A program made the translations under genes and the position numbers. A stretch of 11,547 nt of DNA from NCBI GenBank assembly GCA_040383485.1, contig JBEIDK010000106.1, forward strand, positions 1 through 11,547, in the 5' to 3' direction. The notes under the pieces were generated by a model, which saw only the letters and a list, made by a program, of their open reading frames with translations, was not told where the DNA came from and searched no databases. The stretch is from JBEIDK01 sp040383485 (GTDB taxonomy: Bacteria; Bacteroidota; Bacteroidia; UBA4408). Positions 1 through 6,760 of the stretch are shown in pieces. Position 1 is the first letter of the stretch; each line of letters opens with the position of its first letter.

Positions 1-20
1 AACAGAACAGAACAGAACAG
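1..20. repeat. Pentanucleotide tandem repeat (AACAG)4 at window edge
   Basis: Four perfect copies of AACAG open the window, so the array may continue to the left. Read on the minus strand it is CTGTT repeated, and it lies in a frame that stays open from an ATG at 158-160 to the window edge. Whether that frame is a gene cannot be decided here. Confidence 0.8.
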
Positions 21-196
21 CACAAGTTAATATGATGTAGCACTAAAATTCGCATATTTATTAACTCAATTGTATCAATGTTGGTCAAGTCAGAGCAAAT
101 TTGTTTTAAACTGAGTTCGTGATTAAATAGTACTGCAAATCCATATTTTGCGACTACCATATCGGTATGTCAAATTATAATTTATTTCAAGGCAAT

Positions 197-396
197 AGGC
201 TGCCTCAAAAGCCTGTTTTGTCGTGTTGCATTAATTTTCAGAACATAGTGAGGAATCTAAATGAGATTCCTCGATACTCTCGGAAAGACAAATTGCAAAT
301 AATAAATTGGATGGCAGAGGGCGGAGCAAAGTGTCGCACTCTTCATCTCCTCCGAACAAGTGATACTGTCATTCCGAGCAAAGTGAGGAATCTTCA
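197..396. repeat. Cluster of palindromic dispersed-repeat copies, intergenic
   Basis: This non-coding stretch contains several related short palindromes. A 27-nt unit at 367-393 (plus), starting TGTCATTCCGAG and ending GAGGAATCT, recurs inverted at 264-290 with 21 of 27 bases identical. A third, partial copy of its GAGGAATCT end at 250-258 forms a perfect 9-bp hairpin with 264-272. Between them, 322-354 has nested arms CGGAG/CTCCG and AGTG/CACT and repeats the GAGCAAAGTG and TCTTCA words of the main unit. At 197-214 AGGCT and AGCCT form another hairpin. From memory, words like CATTCCGAGC..AAG..GAGGAATCT are common intergenic repeats in Bacteroidota; that is recall, not a search. The open frame through here is not supported as a gene. 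Confidence 0.6.
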
Positions 397-432
397 ATTA
401 TAAAATGTTTGCCTCAATAAACTCAATACAAT

Positions 433-469
433 AAAAAAAGGCCTCCAGAAATTCTGAAAGCCTTTTTTT
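433..469 (-). terminator. Rho-independent terminator of the alpha operon
   Basis: The sequence after the rplQ stop forms a stem whose outer arms are AAAAAAAGGC (433-442) and GCCTTTTTTT (460-469), with a further inner AGAA/TTCT pairing. On the minus strand the hairpin is followed by seven T residues, as expected for intrinsic termination of the ribosomal operon. A T8 run on the plus side means it could also stop rightward transcription. Confidence 0.85.
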
Positions 470-487
470 TATTATGATAATTTTAAA

Positions 488-967
488 TTATTCTTCTGTT
501 TTTGGAGTTGTCTCCTCTGCTGCTGCACTTGCATCGTCAGCTGGTTTTGCCTTAGCACGACTACGACGTGTTTTAGGTTTCGATTCAGCTTTTTGAGTTG
601 AAATGAACTCATTGAAGTCAACCAATTCAATCATACACATTTCTGCAGCATCACCTAAACGGTTACCTGTTTTCAAAATACGTGTATAACCACCTGGACG
701 TCCAGCAACTTTTACTGATACATCTCTGAATAATTCAGCAACAGCTTCTTTTTGTTTTAAATATGCAAATACAGTTCTACGTGAGTGTGTAGAGTCGTCT
801 TTTGATTTTGTGATAAGAGGCTCTACGTACTTACGTAATTCCTTTGCTTTAGCAACCGTTGTATTTACACGCTTGTGTAATATTAATGAACAAGCCATGT
901 TAGCAAGCATTGCCTTACGATGCGAAGCTGTTCTACCTAAATGATTAAATTTTTTACCGTGTCTCAT
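488..967 (-). CDS. rplQ: 50S ribosomal protein L17
   Basis: L17 is a large-subunit protein near the polypeptide exit tunnel. The N-terminus MRHGKKFNHLGRTASHRKAM is the family signature, and the conserved core runs to about residue 118 (GGYTRILKTGNRLGDAAEM, then ELVDFN). Residues 119-159 form a low-complexity Lys/Arg/Ala then Glu/Thr-rich tail, giving 159 residues against roughly 115-130 for L17 proteins without such a tail. It is last in the minus-strand operon, 79 bp after rpoA and followed directly by a hairpin terminator. The leader has no Shine-Dalgarno sequence and is A/T-rich, including a 7-bp repeat. The ATG at 967 begins exactly at the family N-terminus. Confidence 0.97.
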   Translation of the reverse strand: MRHGKKFNHLGRTASHRKAMLANMACSLILHKRVNTTVAKAKELRKYVEPLITKSKDDSTHSRRTVFAYLKQKEAVAELFRDVSVKVAGRPGGYTRILKTGNRLGDAAEMCMIELVDFNEFISTQKAESKPKTRRSRAKAKPADDASAAAEETTPKTEE

Positions 968-979
968 CTCTTAAATTAT

Positions 980-1013
980 GAATTTTAAATTTTGAATTTT
1001 GAATTTTGAATTC
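980..1013. repeat. 7-bp tandem repeat (GAATTTT)n in rpoA-rplQ spacer
   Basis: About five consecutive heptamers (GAATTTT, AAATTTT, GAATTTT, GAATTTT, GAATTC..) fill much of the 79-bp spacer upstream of rplQ. The same heptamer pair recurs in the rpsK-rpsD spacer at 2719-2753. On the mRNA this reads as an A-rich leader just upstream of the rplQ start. Confidence 0.8.
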
Positions 1014-1046
1014 AATTTCCAATCTTCAATATTATTTTTAAATTCC

Positions 1047-2039
1047 TTAGTCTTTTTCTAATTTGTATTTAGCTACATTCATTCCAAAAGTTAAGTTTTT
1101 AGAGTGAACTAAATCCTCAAGTTCAGTTAATGATTTTTTTCCAAAATTTCTGAATTTCAATAAATCATTTTTTGAAAATGAAACCAATTGACCCATTGTT
1201 TCAACATCAGCAGCTTTTAAACAATTTAATGCACGTACAGATAAGTCCATATCATACAACTTCGTTTTTAATAACTGACGCATGTGCAATGAAGCTTCGT
1301 CAAATTCTTCAGTTTGTGTTTTCTCTTCAGCATCCATTGTTATTTTCTCATCAGAGAATAACATGAAATGATGAATGAGTATTTTCGCAGCTTCTTTTAG
1401 GGCTTCTTTTGGATGTATTGAACCATCTGTTACAATATCAAAAACTAATTTTTCGTAGTCAGTTTTTTGTTCAACCCTATAATTTTCAATATGATATTTA
1501 ACGTTCTTAATTGGCGTGTAAATAGCATCGATTGGAATTAAGTTAATAGCTCCATTAGGATTTTTGTTATCCTCAGCCGGAACGTAACCACGTCCTTTTT
1601 CAACCATTACTTCAATCTTTAACTTAACGCTAGTTTCCATGTTGCAGATAACTAAATCAGGATTCAAAACTTGAAATCCACTCATTTGTTTCCCTAAATC
1701 ACCAGCTGTTAAAGTATTTTTTCCAGTAACATTTAAAATTACTCTTTCGTTCTCAAAACCATCAATTTGACGCTTGAACCTAACTTGTTTTAAGTTTAAG
1801 ATTATTTCTGTCATATCTTCTACAACACCTTTCATTGTTGAAAATTCATGGTTAATACCATCAATTTTAACAGAAGTGATTGCAAAACCTTCTAATGAAT
1901 TTAGAAGTATACGGCGCAAAGCGTTTCCTATTGTTATTCCGTAACCAGGCTCTAATGGACGAAACTCAAATTGTCCTTCAATTTCGCTTGAGTTAAGCAT
2001 GATAACCTTGTCAGGTTTTTGAAAAGCTAAAATTGCCAT
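1047..2039 (-). CDS. rpoA: DNA-directed RNA polymerase subunit alpha
   Basis: The alpha subunit dimerises to nucleate RNA polymerase assembly, and its C-terminal domain contacts upstream promoter DNA and activators. At 330 residues it is full length. The N-terminal domain (about 1-235) has the signature GYGITIGNALRRILLNSLEG with the assembly arginines. After a linker around 236-260, the C-terminal helix-hairpin-helix domain carries SVRALNCLK and FRNFGKKSLTELEDL. R269, N272 and K302 correspond to the E. coli DNA-contact residues R265, N268 and K298. It sits between rpsD (67-bp spacer) and rplQ, the usual position. The start at 2039 matches the family. Confidence 0.98.
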   Translation of the reverse strand: MAILAFQKPDKVIMLNSSEIEGQFEFRPLEPGYGITIGNALRRILLNSLEGFAITSVKIDGINHEFSTMKGVVEDMTEIILNLKQVRFKRQIDGFENERVILNVTGKNTLTAGDLGKQMSGFQVLNPDLVICNMETSVKLKIEVMVEKGRGYVPAEDNKNPNGAINLIPIDAIYTPIKNVKYHIENYRVEQKTDYEKLVFDIVTDGSIHPKEALKEAAKILIHHFMLFSDEKITMDAEEKTQTEEFDEASLHMRQLLKTKLYDMDLSVRALNCLKAADVETMGQLVSFSKNDLLKFRNFGKKSLTELEDLVHSKNLTFGMNVAKYKLEKD

Positions 2040-2106
2040 GTTTGTTATATTTTATTTTTAATTATTGTTGATTAAATTAATTTAAACAGAGTTAGTATCT
2101 CTAATA

Positions 2107-2712
2107 CTATCTTGAGTACAATTCTACAATTAGCTGCTCCTTAATGTTTTCAGGAATATCAGCACGTTGTGGCACTGTTACTAGTTTTCCTTCAGCAGTT
2201 TGTGAATTCCAATCTAACCAAGGATATTGTTTTCTATTAGTTGCAAGTGAATTAGTAATTGCTTCTATACTTTTTGATTTTTCTCTAATTGCTATTACAT
2301 CACCAACATTTACATGATAAGAGGCTATATTTACAACTTTACCATTTACAGTAATGTGGCGGTGGCCAACCAATTGACGAGCACCACTACGAGTAGGAGA
2401 AATACCTAAGCGATATACAACATTATCTAAACGGCACTCAATTAATTGAATCAATACTTCACCAGTAACGCCATGAGCACGCGTTGCACGCTCAAAAGTA
2501 ATAGCAAATTGCTTCTCTAATATACCATAAGTGTATTTAGCTTTCTGCTTTTCTTGCAACTGAACTGCGTATTCAGATTGCTTCATACGCTTTTTTGCTA
2601 AACCATGCTGCCCTGGAGGGTAGTTTTTCTTTTCTAAAGCCTTGTCAGGACCAAAAATTGGTTCTCTGAATTTACGTGCTATTCTTGATTTTGGACCTGT
2701 ATAACGTGCCAT
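2107..2712 (-). CDS. rpsD: 30S ribosomal protein S4
   Basis: S4 binds 16S rRNA early in small-subunit assembly and in some bacteria represses its own operon; no such site is visible here. The protein starts MARYTGPKSRIARKFREP, followed by NYPPGQHG. The S4 RNA-binding domain lies at about 90-155 (ECRLDNVVYRLG, then GHRHITVNGKVVNI). It ends LIVELYSR, and 201 residues is normal. The N-terminal zinc-ribbon cysteines of some S4 proteins are absent, so this is the cysteine-free form. It follows rpsK by 91 bp of repeat-rich spacer. A small hairpin (TAGTAT/ATACTA, 2093-2109) overlaps the stop codon. Confidence 0.98.
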   Translation of the reverse strand: MARYTGPKSRIARKFREPIFGPDKALEKKNYPPGQHGLAKKRMKQSEYAVQLQEKQKAKYTYGILEKQFAITFERATRAHGVTGEVLIQLIECRLDNVVYRLGISPTRSGARQLVGHRHITVNGKVVNIASYHVNVGDVIAIREKSKSIEAITNSLATNRKQYPWLDWNSQTAEGKLVTVPQRADIPENIKEQLIVELYSR

Positions 2713-2718
2713 TTTTTG

Positions 2719-2753
2719 TAATTTTGAATTTTAAATTTTGAATTTTAAATTAA
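2719..2753. repeat. 7-bp tandem repeat (TTTTGAA/TTTTAAA) in rpsK-rpsD spacer
   Basis: Five heptamers alternate between GAATTTT and AAATTTT types, ending 7 bp from the rpsD start codon. They are the same word family as the array at 980-1013, so two spacers of one operon carry the same repeat. On the transcript this is an A-rich leader for rpsD. Confidence 0.8.
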
Positions 2754-2776
2754 TGCTGACTGCTAAATCATTCATA

Positions 2777-2800
2777 ATTCAACATTCAACATTCAACATT
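2777..2800. repeat. 7-bp tandem repeat (ATTCAAC)3 in rpsK-rpsD spacer
   Basis: Three perfect ATTCAAC copies plus ATT lie just after the rpsK stop, a second and different heptamer array in the same 91-bp spacer. On the minus strand it reads GTTGAAT repeated. Confidence 0.85.
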
Positions 2801-2803
2801 TTG

Positions 2804-3211
2804 TTAAACTCTTCTTCTTTTTGGCGGACGACAACCATTGTGAGGCATTGGCGTAATATCCATTATTTCAGAAATTTCTAATCCTGTTTGATTTAAAGTT
2901 CTTATTGCCGATTCACGACCTGCGCCTGGACCTTTTACAAAAACCTTAACTTTTCTCAATCCTGCATCATGAGCAACTTTACCACAGTCACCTGCTGCCA
3001 ATTGAGCGGCGTAAGGAGTATTCTTTTTAGAACCTTTAAAACCCATCTTACCTGCTGATGACCAGCTAATAACTTCACCGCTGTGGTTTGTTAATGATAT
3101 AATGATATTATTAAAAGTAGCGCTAATGTGAGCTTCCCCACTTGCTTCTACCTTTACTACTCTTTTCTTGGTTGTTTTAGCCGATTTACCAGCCACTTGT
3201 TGTTTAGCCAT
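2804..3211 (-). CDS. rpsK: 30S ribosomal protein S11
   Basis: S11 lies on the small-subunit platform near the E site and contacts 16S rRNA and S7. The 135-residue protein has a basic, Ala/Lys-rich N-terminus (1-20) and the S11 core: HISATFNNIIISLTNHSGE, SAGKMGFKGSKKNTPYAAQ and VKGPGAGRESAIR. It ends in the family signature ITPMPHNGCRPPKRRRV. It follows rpsM by 18 bp and precedes rpsD in the usual order. Confidence 0.98.
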   Translation of the reverse strand: MAKQQVAGKSAKTTKKRVVKVEASGEAHISATFNNIIISLTNHSGEVISWSSAGKMGFKGSKKNTPYAAQLAAGDCGKVAHDAGLRKVKVFVKGPGAGRESAIRTLNQTGLEISEIMDITPMPHNGCRPPKRRRV

Positions 3212-3229
3212 TTCCTTTAATTACTAAGA

Positions 3230-3607
3230 TTATTTAGTTACTTTTTTCTTGTTAGCAACTGTTTTCTTTTTACCCTTACGAGTACGCGCATTATTTTTTG
3301 TTCCTTGACCACGAAGCGGTAAGCCTAAACGATGACGAATTCCTCGGTAGCTTCCTATGTCCATTAAGCGCTTAATGCTCAATTGAACTTCACTACGTAA
3401 TGAACCTTCAACTTTAAATTTTTCTGTAATTATAGAACGAATCTTATTTAATTCATCATCATTCCAATCTGTTACTTTAGTGTTCCAGTTAACACCTGCT
3501 TCTGCTAAAATTTGTTGTGCCGAACTACGACCAATACCATAGATATAAGTTAATCCAATTTCGCCACGTTTATTTTTAGGTAAATCTATACCAGCAATCC
3601 TTGCCAT
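3230..3607 (-). CDS. rpsM: 30S ribosomal protein S13
   Basis: S13 sits in the head of the 30S subunit, bridges to the 50S subunit and touches P-site tRNA through its basic tail. The sequence begins MARIAGIDLPKNKRGEIGLT and continues with YIYGIGRSSAQQIL, a helix-two-turn-helix core and the signature GSYRGIRHRLGLPLRGQ. The C-terminal NARTRKGKKKTVANKKKVTK is a typical lysine/arginine-rich extension. Length 125 is normal. It lies 27 bp after rpmJ. Confidence 0.98.
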   Translation of the reverse strand: MARIAGIDLPKNKRGEIGLTYIYGIGRSSAQQILAEAGVNWNTKVTDWNDDELNKIRSIITEKFKVEGSLRSEVQLSIKRLMDIGSYRGIRHRLGLPLRGQGTKNNARTRKGKKKTVANKKKVTK

Positions 3608-3634
3608 ATAATATTTGTATTAAATTTCTAGTTA

Positions 3635-3751
3635 TTAACCTTGACGTTGTTTAAACTTAGGGTTCTTTTTGTTTATAACAAACAATACTCCTTTACGACG
3701 TACTATCTTGCATTCAGCGCTTCTTTTCTTTATTGATGATCTTACTTTCAT
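3635..3751 (-). CDS. rpmJ: 50S ribosomal protein L36
   Basis: This is a 38-codon gene translated directly from the minus strand. It starts MKVRSSIKKRSAECKIVRRK, runs through GVLFVINKKNPKFKQRQG and ends TAA. The pattern and C-terminus are those of L36, a small 23S rRNA-binding protein. The zinc-binding form has three cysteines and one histidine; here only C14 remains and the usual histidine position is phenylalanine (PKFKQ), so this is the zinc-less form. It is the first gene of the operon: no infA or secY lies upstream, and a promoter starts about 37 bp upstream. Confidence 0.95.
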   Translation of the reverse strand: MKVRSSIKKRSAECKIVRRKGVLFVINKKNPKFKQRQG

Positions 3752-3787
3752 TGTTCAATTATTGAATTTTGTTTTTTTAGCGGGGCG

Positions 3788-3818
3788 CAAATATAAATGT
3801 ATTTTTTAATTACCAAAA
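3788..3818 (-). promoter_or_regulatory. Promoter of the alpha ribosomal operon
   Basis: On the minus strand, TATATTTG (3788-3795) matches the Bacteroidota -7 consensus TAnnTTTG exactly. A TTTTTGG tract with TTG at 3814-3816 lies 18 nt upstream, as the -33 element. Transcription would start at about 3781-3785, leaving a leader of about 30 nt before rpmJ. Confidence 0.75.
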
Positions 3819-3906
3819 ATTATTTTGATATATTTTATAGTGCCTTAGCTGGTTAATTTTGAGTATCTGGTTCAAGAGAAGCGCACAAAAGTAGTTGAAA
3901 AAAAAC

Positions 3907-3936
3907 TTGTAATATTCATTTGCTTATTTACATTTG
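3907..3936 (+). promoter_or_regulatory. Promoter of the SRP RNA gene
   Basis: TACATTTG at 3929-3936 matches TAnnTTTG, and TTG at 3907-3909 lies 19 nt upstream. The predicted start, about 4-6 nt after the box, falls on the first base-paired residues of the SRP RNA at 3941. The promoter and the RNA end therefore support each other. Confidence 0.85.
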
Positions 3937-3940
3937 CGGC

Positions 3941-4036
3941 GGGTAAGTCTTTTACGACCAGCTCCTGCTGAAATTCCCCAGGGCAGGAATGTAGCAAGGA
4001 CAGGTGGTTGAGCGGTGCGATAGAAGTAGCTTACCC
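3941..4036 (+). ncRNA. ffs: Signal recognition particle RNA, small bacterial (4.5S) type
   Basis: This is the RNA core of the signal recognition particle, which with Ffh targets nascent membrane proteins to FtsY and SecYEG. The apical Ffh-binding hairpin aligns base for base with E. coli 4.5S RNA. CAGG (3979-3982) faces AGCA (3993-3996) across the symmetric loop, a 3-bp stem GCA/TGT follows, and GGAA (3986-3989) is the tetraloop. The outer ends GGGTAAG (3941-3947) and CTTACCC (4030-4036) pair to close the rod. TTGAGCGGTGCGAT near the 3' end is another conserved SRP RNA stretch. There is no Alu domain, so it is the short form, about 96 nt. It is divergent from rpmJ. Confidence 0.96.
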
Positions 4037-4045
4037 TTTTTTTTT
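4030..4045 (+). terminator. T-tract terminating the SRP RNA
   Basis: The terminal helix of the SRP RNA ends in CTTACCC and is followed at once by nine T residues (4037-4045). The RNA's own long hairpin therefore acts as the terminator stem. Confidence 0.75.
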
Positions 4046-4178
4046 CTTCTTTTGAAAATTAAAGATTGATTAATTGTTAATAACTTTTTTAGCTTTAACC
4101 TTCGCCACTTTATTAGCTAAATCTTAATTTGAATTCTTAAATTCATAAAGCTGTCTCATGATTTAATAGAAATAATCA

Positions 4179-5612
4179 ATGCTTTTTAATTCTCCAGTAT
4201 TTCTTTTTATTTTTTTGCCTGTAGTATTATTATTTGTTTTTATAAAGAATTTAAAACTCCAAAATTCGCTTCTAGTTTTTTTTAGCTTGCTATTTTATGC
4301 TTGGGGAGGAGTTAGCTATACTCTTGTACTACTTATTTCAATTATTATAAATTACATAGCAGGTTTGCTAATTGATACTAATGTAGAAAATAATAAAAAG
4401 AAATTTTGGTTAATACTGGCAATTATTCTTAATCTTGGTTTACTGGGGTACTTTAAGTATATTAATTTTTTTGTTGATAATCTAAACCTTTTATTTTCTA
4501 ATAATGGCTGGCATCATCTCAAAAACTCCAAGATTAGTCTTCCTATTGGAATTTCTTTCTATACTTTTCATGGTATTTCTTATGTCGTTGACATTTATAG
4601 ACAAAAGGCAAAGGCACAAAAAAATATTTTAAATTTAGGGTTATACTTTATGTTTTTTCCGCAGTTAATTGCAGGACCCATTGTTAGGTATCACAATATT
4701 GAGAAACAATTGTTCATAAGACAAATTAACTTATTAAAAATTTATTCAGGTGTTGAAAGATTTGTTTATGGCTTAGCAAAGAAGACACTAATAGCCAATA
4801 CCTTTGCTTTAATAGCTGACGAAGTGTTTAAAATGAGTATCGATAAAATTGATTTTTATTTTGCTTGGTTAGGTGCAATAAGTTATACCATTCAAATTTA
4901 TTTCGACTTTAGTGGATATTCAGATATGGCAATTGGATTAGCGCTTATTTTTGGTTTTACCTTTCCTGAAAATTTTAATTTACCCTATATTTCTCAGTCA
5001 ATTAAGGAGTTTTGGCAACGTTGGCATATCTCTTTGTCTACCTGGTTTAAGGACTATTTGTATATTCCTTTAGGTGGAAACCAAAAAAGTACTTCAAGGA
5101 CATATTTAAATTTGCTCATCGTCTTTTTATGCACTGGATTTTGGCATGGTGCCAGTTTCAACTTTATCATTTGGGGTATATTTCACGGTTTATTTATTGT
5201 TTTAGAAAGGATAGGAATTGTAGAAAGAATATTCCCTTTTAAGATTCTCAAACATATTTATACCATGTTAATAGTAATTATAGCTTGGGTGTTTTTTAGA
5301 ACAGAGAATCTTCCACAGGCATTTACTTTCATTATTTCAATGTTTGGTAATGGTAAAGTTACGCCTAATATATTTCCAATTTTCCAATACTTAAATTTAG
5401 AAGTTTTTTTGGTAGGTATTATGGCATTAATTTTAATGTTTGGGTTACACATTAGTTTTAGTAATTTTTTAGAGAAAAAATGGGGAACTAATTTTTTATT
5501 TAAAAAGAGTAAGTTCGTTGTTAATTCAATCTGTTTATTAGGATTATTTTTTCTTTCCTTAATCTATATTGGCGCAAGCACATACAACTCATTTATTTAC
5601 TATAGGTTTTAA
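4179..5612 (+). CDS. MBOAT-family membrane O-acyltransferase (AlgI/DltB-like)
   Basis: Proteins of this family move an acyl group, usually acetyl, across or to the outer face of the inner membrane for addition to polysaccharide. At 477 residues with many hydrophobic segments it has normal AlgI-family size. The N-terminal MLFNSPVFLFIFLPVVLL is typical of the group. Diagnostic motifs are PQLIAGPIVRY (161-171), YFDFSGYSDMAIGLA (241-255), EFWQRWHISLSTWFKDYLYI (H283) and CTGFWHGASFNFIIWG (318-333), with the presumed catalytic H323. An SGNH partner follows 11 bp downstream. No glycan synthesis genes are nearby, so the acceptor is unknown. No clear promoter is seen; the nearest box is TTAATTTG (4124-4131), one mismatch from consensus. 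Transfer of acetyl specifically is inferred from the family. Confidence 0.93.
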   Translation: MLFNSPVFLFIFLPVVLLFVFIKNLKLQNSLLVFFSLLFYAWGGVSYTLVLLISIIINYIAGLLIDTNVENNKKKFWLILAIILNLGLLGYFKYINFFVDNLNLLFSNNGWHHLKNSKISLPIGISFYTFHGISYVVDIYRQKAKAQKNILNLGLYFMFFPQLIAGPIVRYHNIEKQLFIRQINLLKIYSGVERFVYGLAKKTLIANTFALIADEVFKMSIDKIDFYFAWLGAISYTIQIYFDFSGYSDMAIGLALIFGFTFPENFNLPYISQSIKEFWQRWHISLSTWFKDYLYIPLGGNQKSTSRTYLNLLIVFLCTGFWHGASFNFIIWGIFHGLFIVLERIGIVERIFPFKILKHIYTMLIVIIAWVFFRTENLPQAFTFIISMFGNGKVTPNIFPIFQYLNLEVFLVGIMALILMFGLHISFSNFLEKKWGTNFLFKKSKFVVNSICLLGLFFLSLIYIGASTYNSFIYYRF

Positions 5613-5623
5613 AAATAAAATAT

Positions 5624-6760
5624 GTGAAAGCTAATAATTTACAAATTTCAGTAATTATACTTTTTTATCTTATACTACTTTTACCAGTTATTGAGATGAA
5701 GTTGCAGCTATTGCCTCAAAAGAAAAATACAGAGAATAGAAAGTTGAATGAGTTGCCAAAATTTGATATTAATTTATTGGACCCATTTCCAAAACAATTT
5801 GAAAAATTTTTTGACGACCATTTTGGTGGTAGAGTATTAGCAGTATCTTTTAATAATTATTTACATAAAAAGATTTTAAAAATAAATGACCCTAACTCAA
5901 CGGTATTAATTGGCCAAGATGATTATTTATATTGGGCAGCACAGTCATTACCTCAGCATAGAAATTTTACCCCATTTTCAGCAATTCAAGTTGATAATTT
6001 AGTTTCTAAGTTTAAAGTTAGAGCTAATTGGTTAACGAAAAAAGGGATAAAGTTTTATGTTGTTTTTGCTCCCGTTAAACAAAGGATTTACCCTGAATTT
6101 ATGCCATTTTCATTGGCTAATTATGGCATACCTCCTAAGTCGGACCAAATTTATGATGCACTAAAATCAAGATTACCTCAAATCCCACTTATCGACTTAA
6201 GAGAAAAATTAGTAGATGCAAGGTCAACTTTTGAAACATATCCAAAAACTGATAACCATTGGAATGACTATGGTGCTTTTATTGCTTATACAGAATTAAT
6301 AAATAGAATAAAACAGGACTTTCAAATGATTATGCCTCTTCAAATTTCAAACTTTGAGGTAAAGATTAAAAATGAAAATGGTGGCAATTTGGCAACTATA
6401 TTAAGTCTTGAAGAAGAAATGAAAGAAGCCTCAATTAAGTTAATACCAAAATTTAAGCCACTGGCAGTATATGGGCAAAAACAAAATTATGAAGGGCCTG
6501 GAGAGTTTAAATATAATGTAGAATTTGAGGTAGTAAAAGAGGTAAATGATAAATCATTGCCTAAAGCAGTAATAATTCGTGATTCTTTTTGTGGCGGAAT
6601 GATGCCATATTTAAGTGAAAATTTTAGTAAATCGGTTTATATCTGGGACGCTTGGCAATACAAAGAGAATAGGAAAATTATTGAAAATGAAAAACCAGAT
6701 TTAGTAATTTTAGAAATAGTAGAAGATAAGTTAGAACAAATGTTGCTTTGGTTAAAATAG
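5624..6760 (+). CDS. AlgX/AlgJ-like SGNH O-acetyltransferase, membrane-anchored
   Basis: This is the likely extracytoplasmic partner of the upstream MBOAT protein, accepting the acyl group and placing it on a surface glycan. Residues 8-24 form one hydrophobic signal-anchor. The rest resembles the AlgX/AlgJ SGNH fold: DDHFGGR (64-70), VLIGQDDYLYW (94-104), FAPVKQRIYP (148-157), TDNHWNDYG (209-217) carrying the presumed catalytic D210/H212, and IIRDSFCGG (317-325) with nucleophile S321. The start is GTG at 5624. An ATG two bases upstream is in another frame and stops at once, and a later in-frame ATG (M25) would lose the signal-anchor. The gene follows the MBOAT gene by 11 bp, so they are almost certainly one transcript. 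Confidence 0.85.
   Translation: MKANNLQISVIILFYLILLLPVIEMKLQLLPQKKNTENRKLNELPKFDINLLDPFPKQFEKFFDDHFGGRVLAVSFNNYLHKKILKINDPNSTVLIGQDDYLYWAAQSLPQHRNFTPFSAIQVDNLVSKFKVRANWLTKKGIKFYVVFAPVKQRIYPEFMPFSLANYGIPPKSDQIYDALKSRLPQIPLIDLREKLVDARSTFETYPKTDNHWNDYGAFIAYTELINRIKQDFQMIMPLQISNFEVKIKNENGGNLATILSLEEEMKEASIKLIPKFKPLAVYGQKQNYEGPGEFKYNVEFEVVKEVNDKSLPKAVIIRDSFCGGMMPYLSENFSKSVYIWDAWQYKENRKIIENEKPDLVILEIVEDKLEQMLLWLK

Noticed and set aside
1..160. Possible minus-strand gene start (ATG at 158-160) reaching the window edge
   Set aside because: Open for 53 codons with plausible composition, but it matches no family I recognise and ends in a simple repeat. Not supportable without the neighbouring sequence.
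167..403. 78-codon plus-strand open frame
   Set aside because: It runs through the palindromic repeat cluster, has no recognisable family features and no good leader.
1172..1366. Plus-strand open frame inside rpoA
   Set aside because: Antisense to a highly conserved gene; a coding shadow. The short frames opposite the MBOAT, SGNH and T9SS genes were rejected for the same reason.
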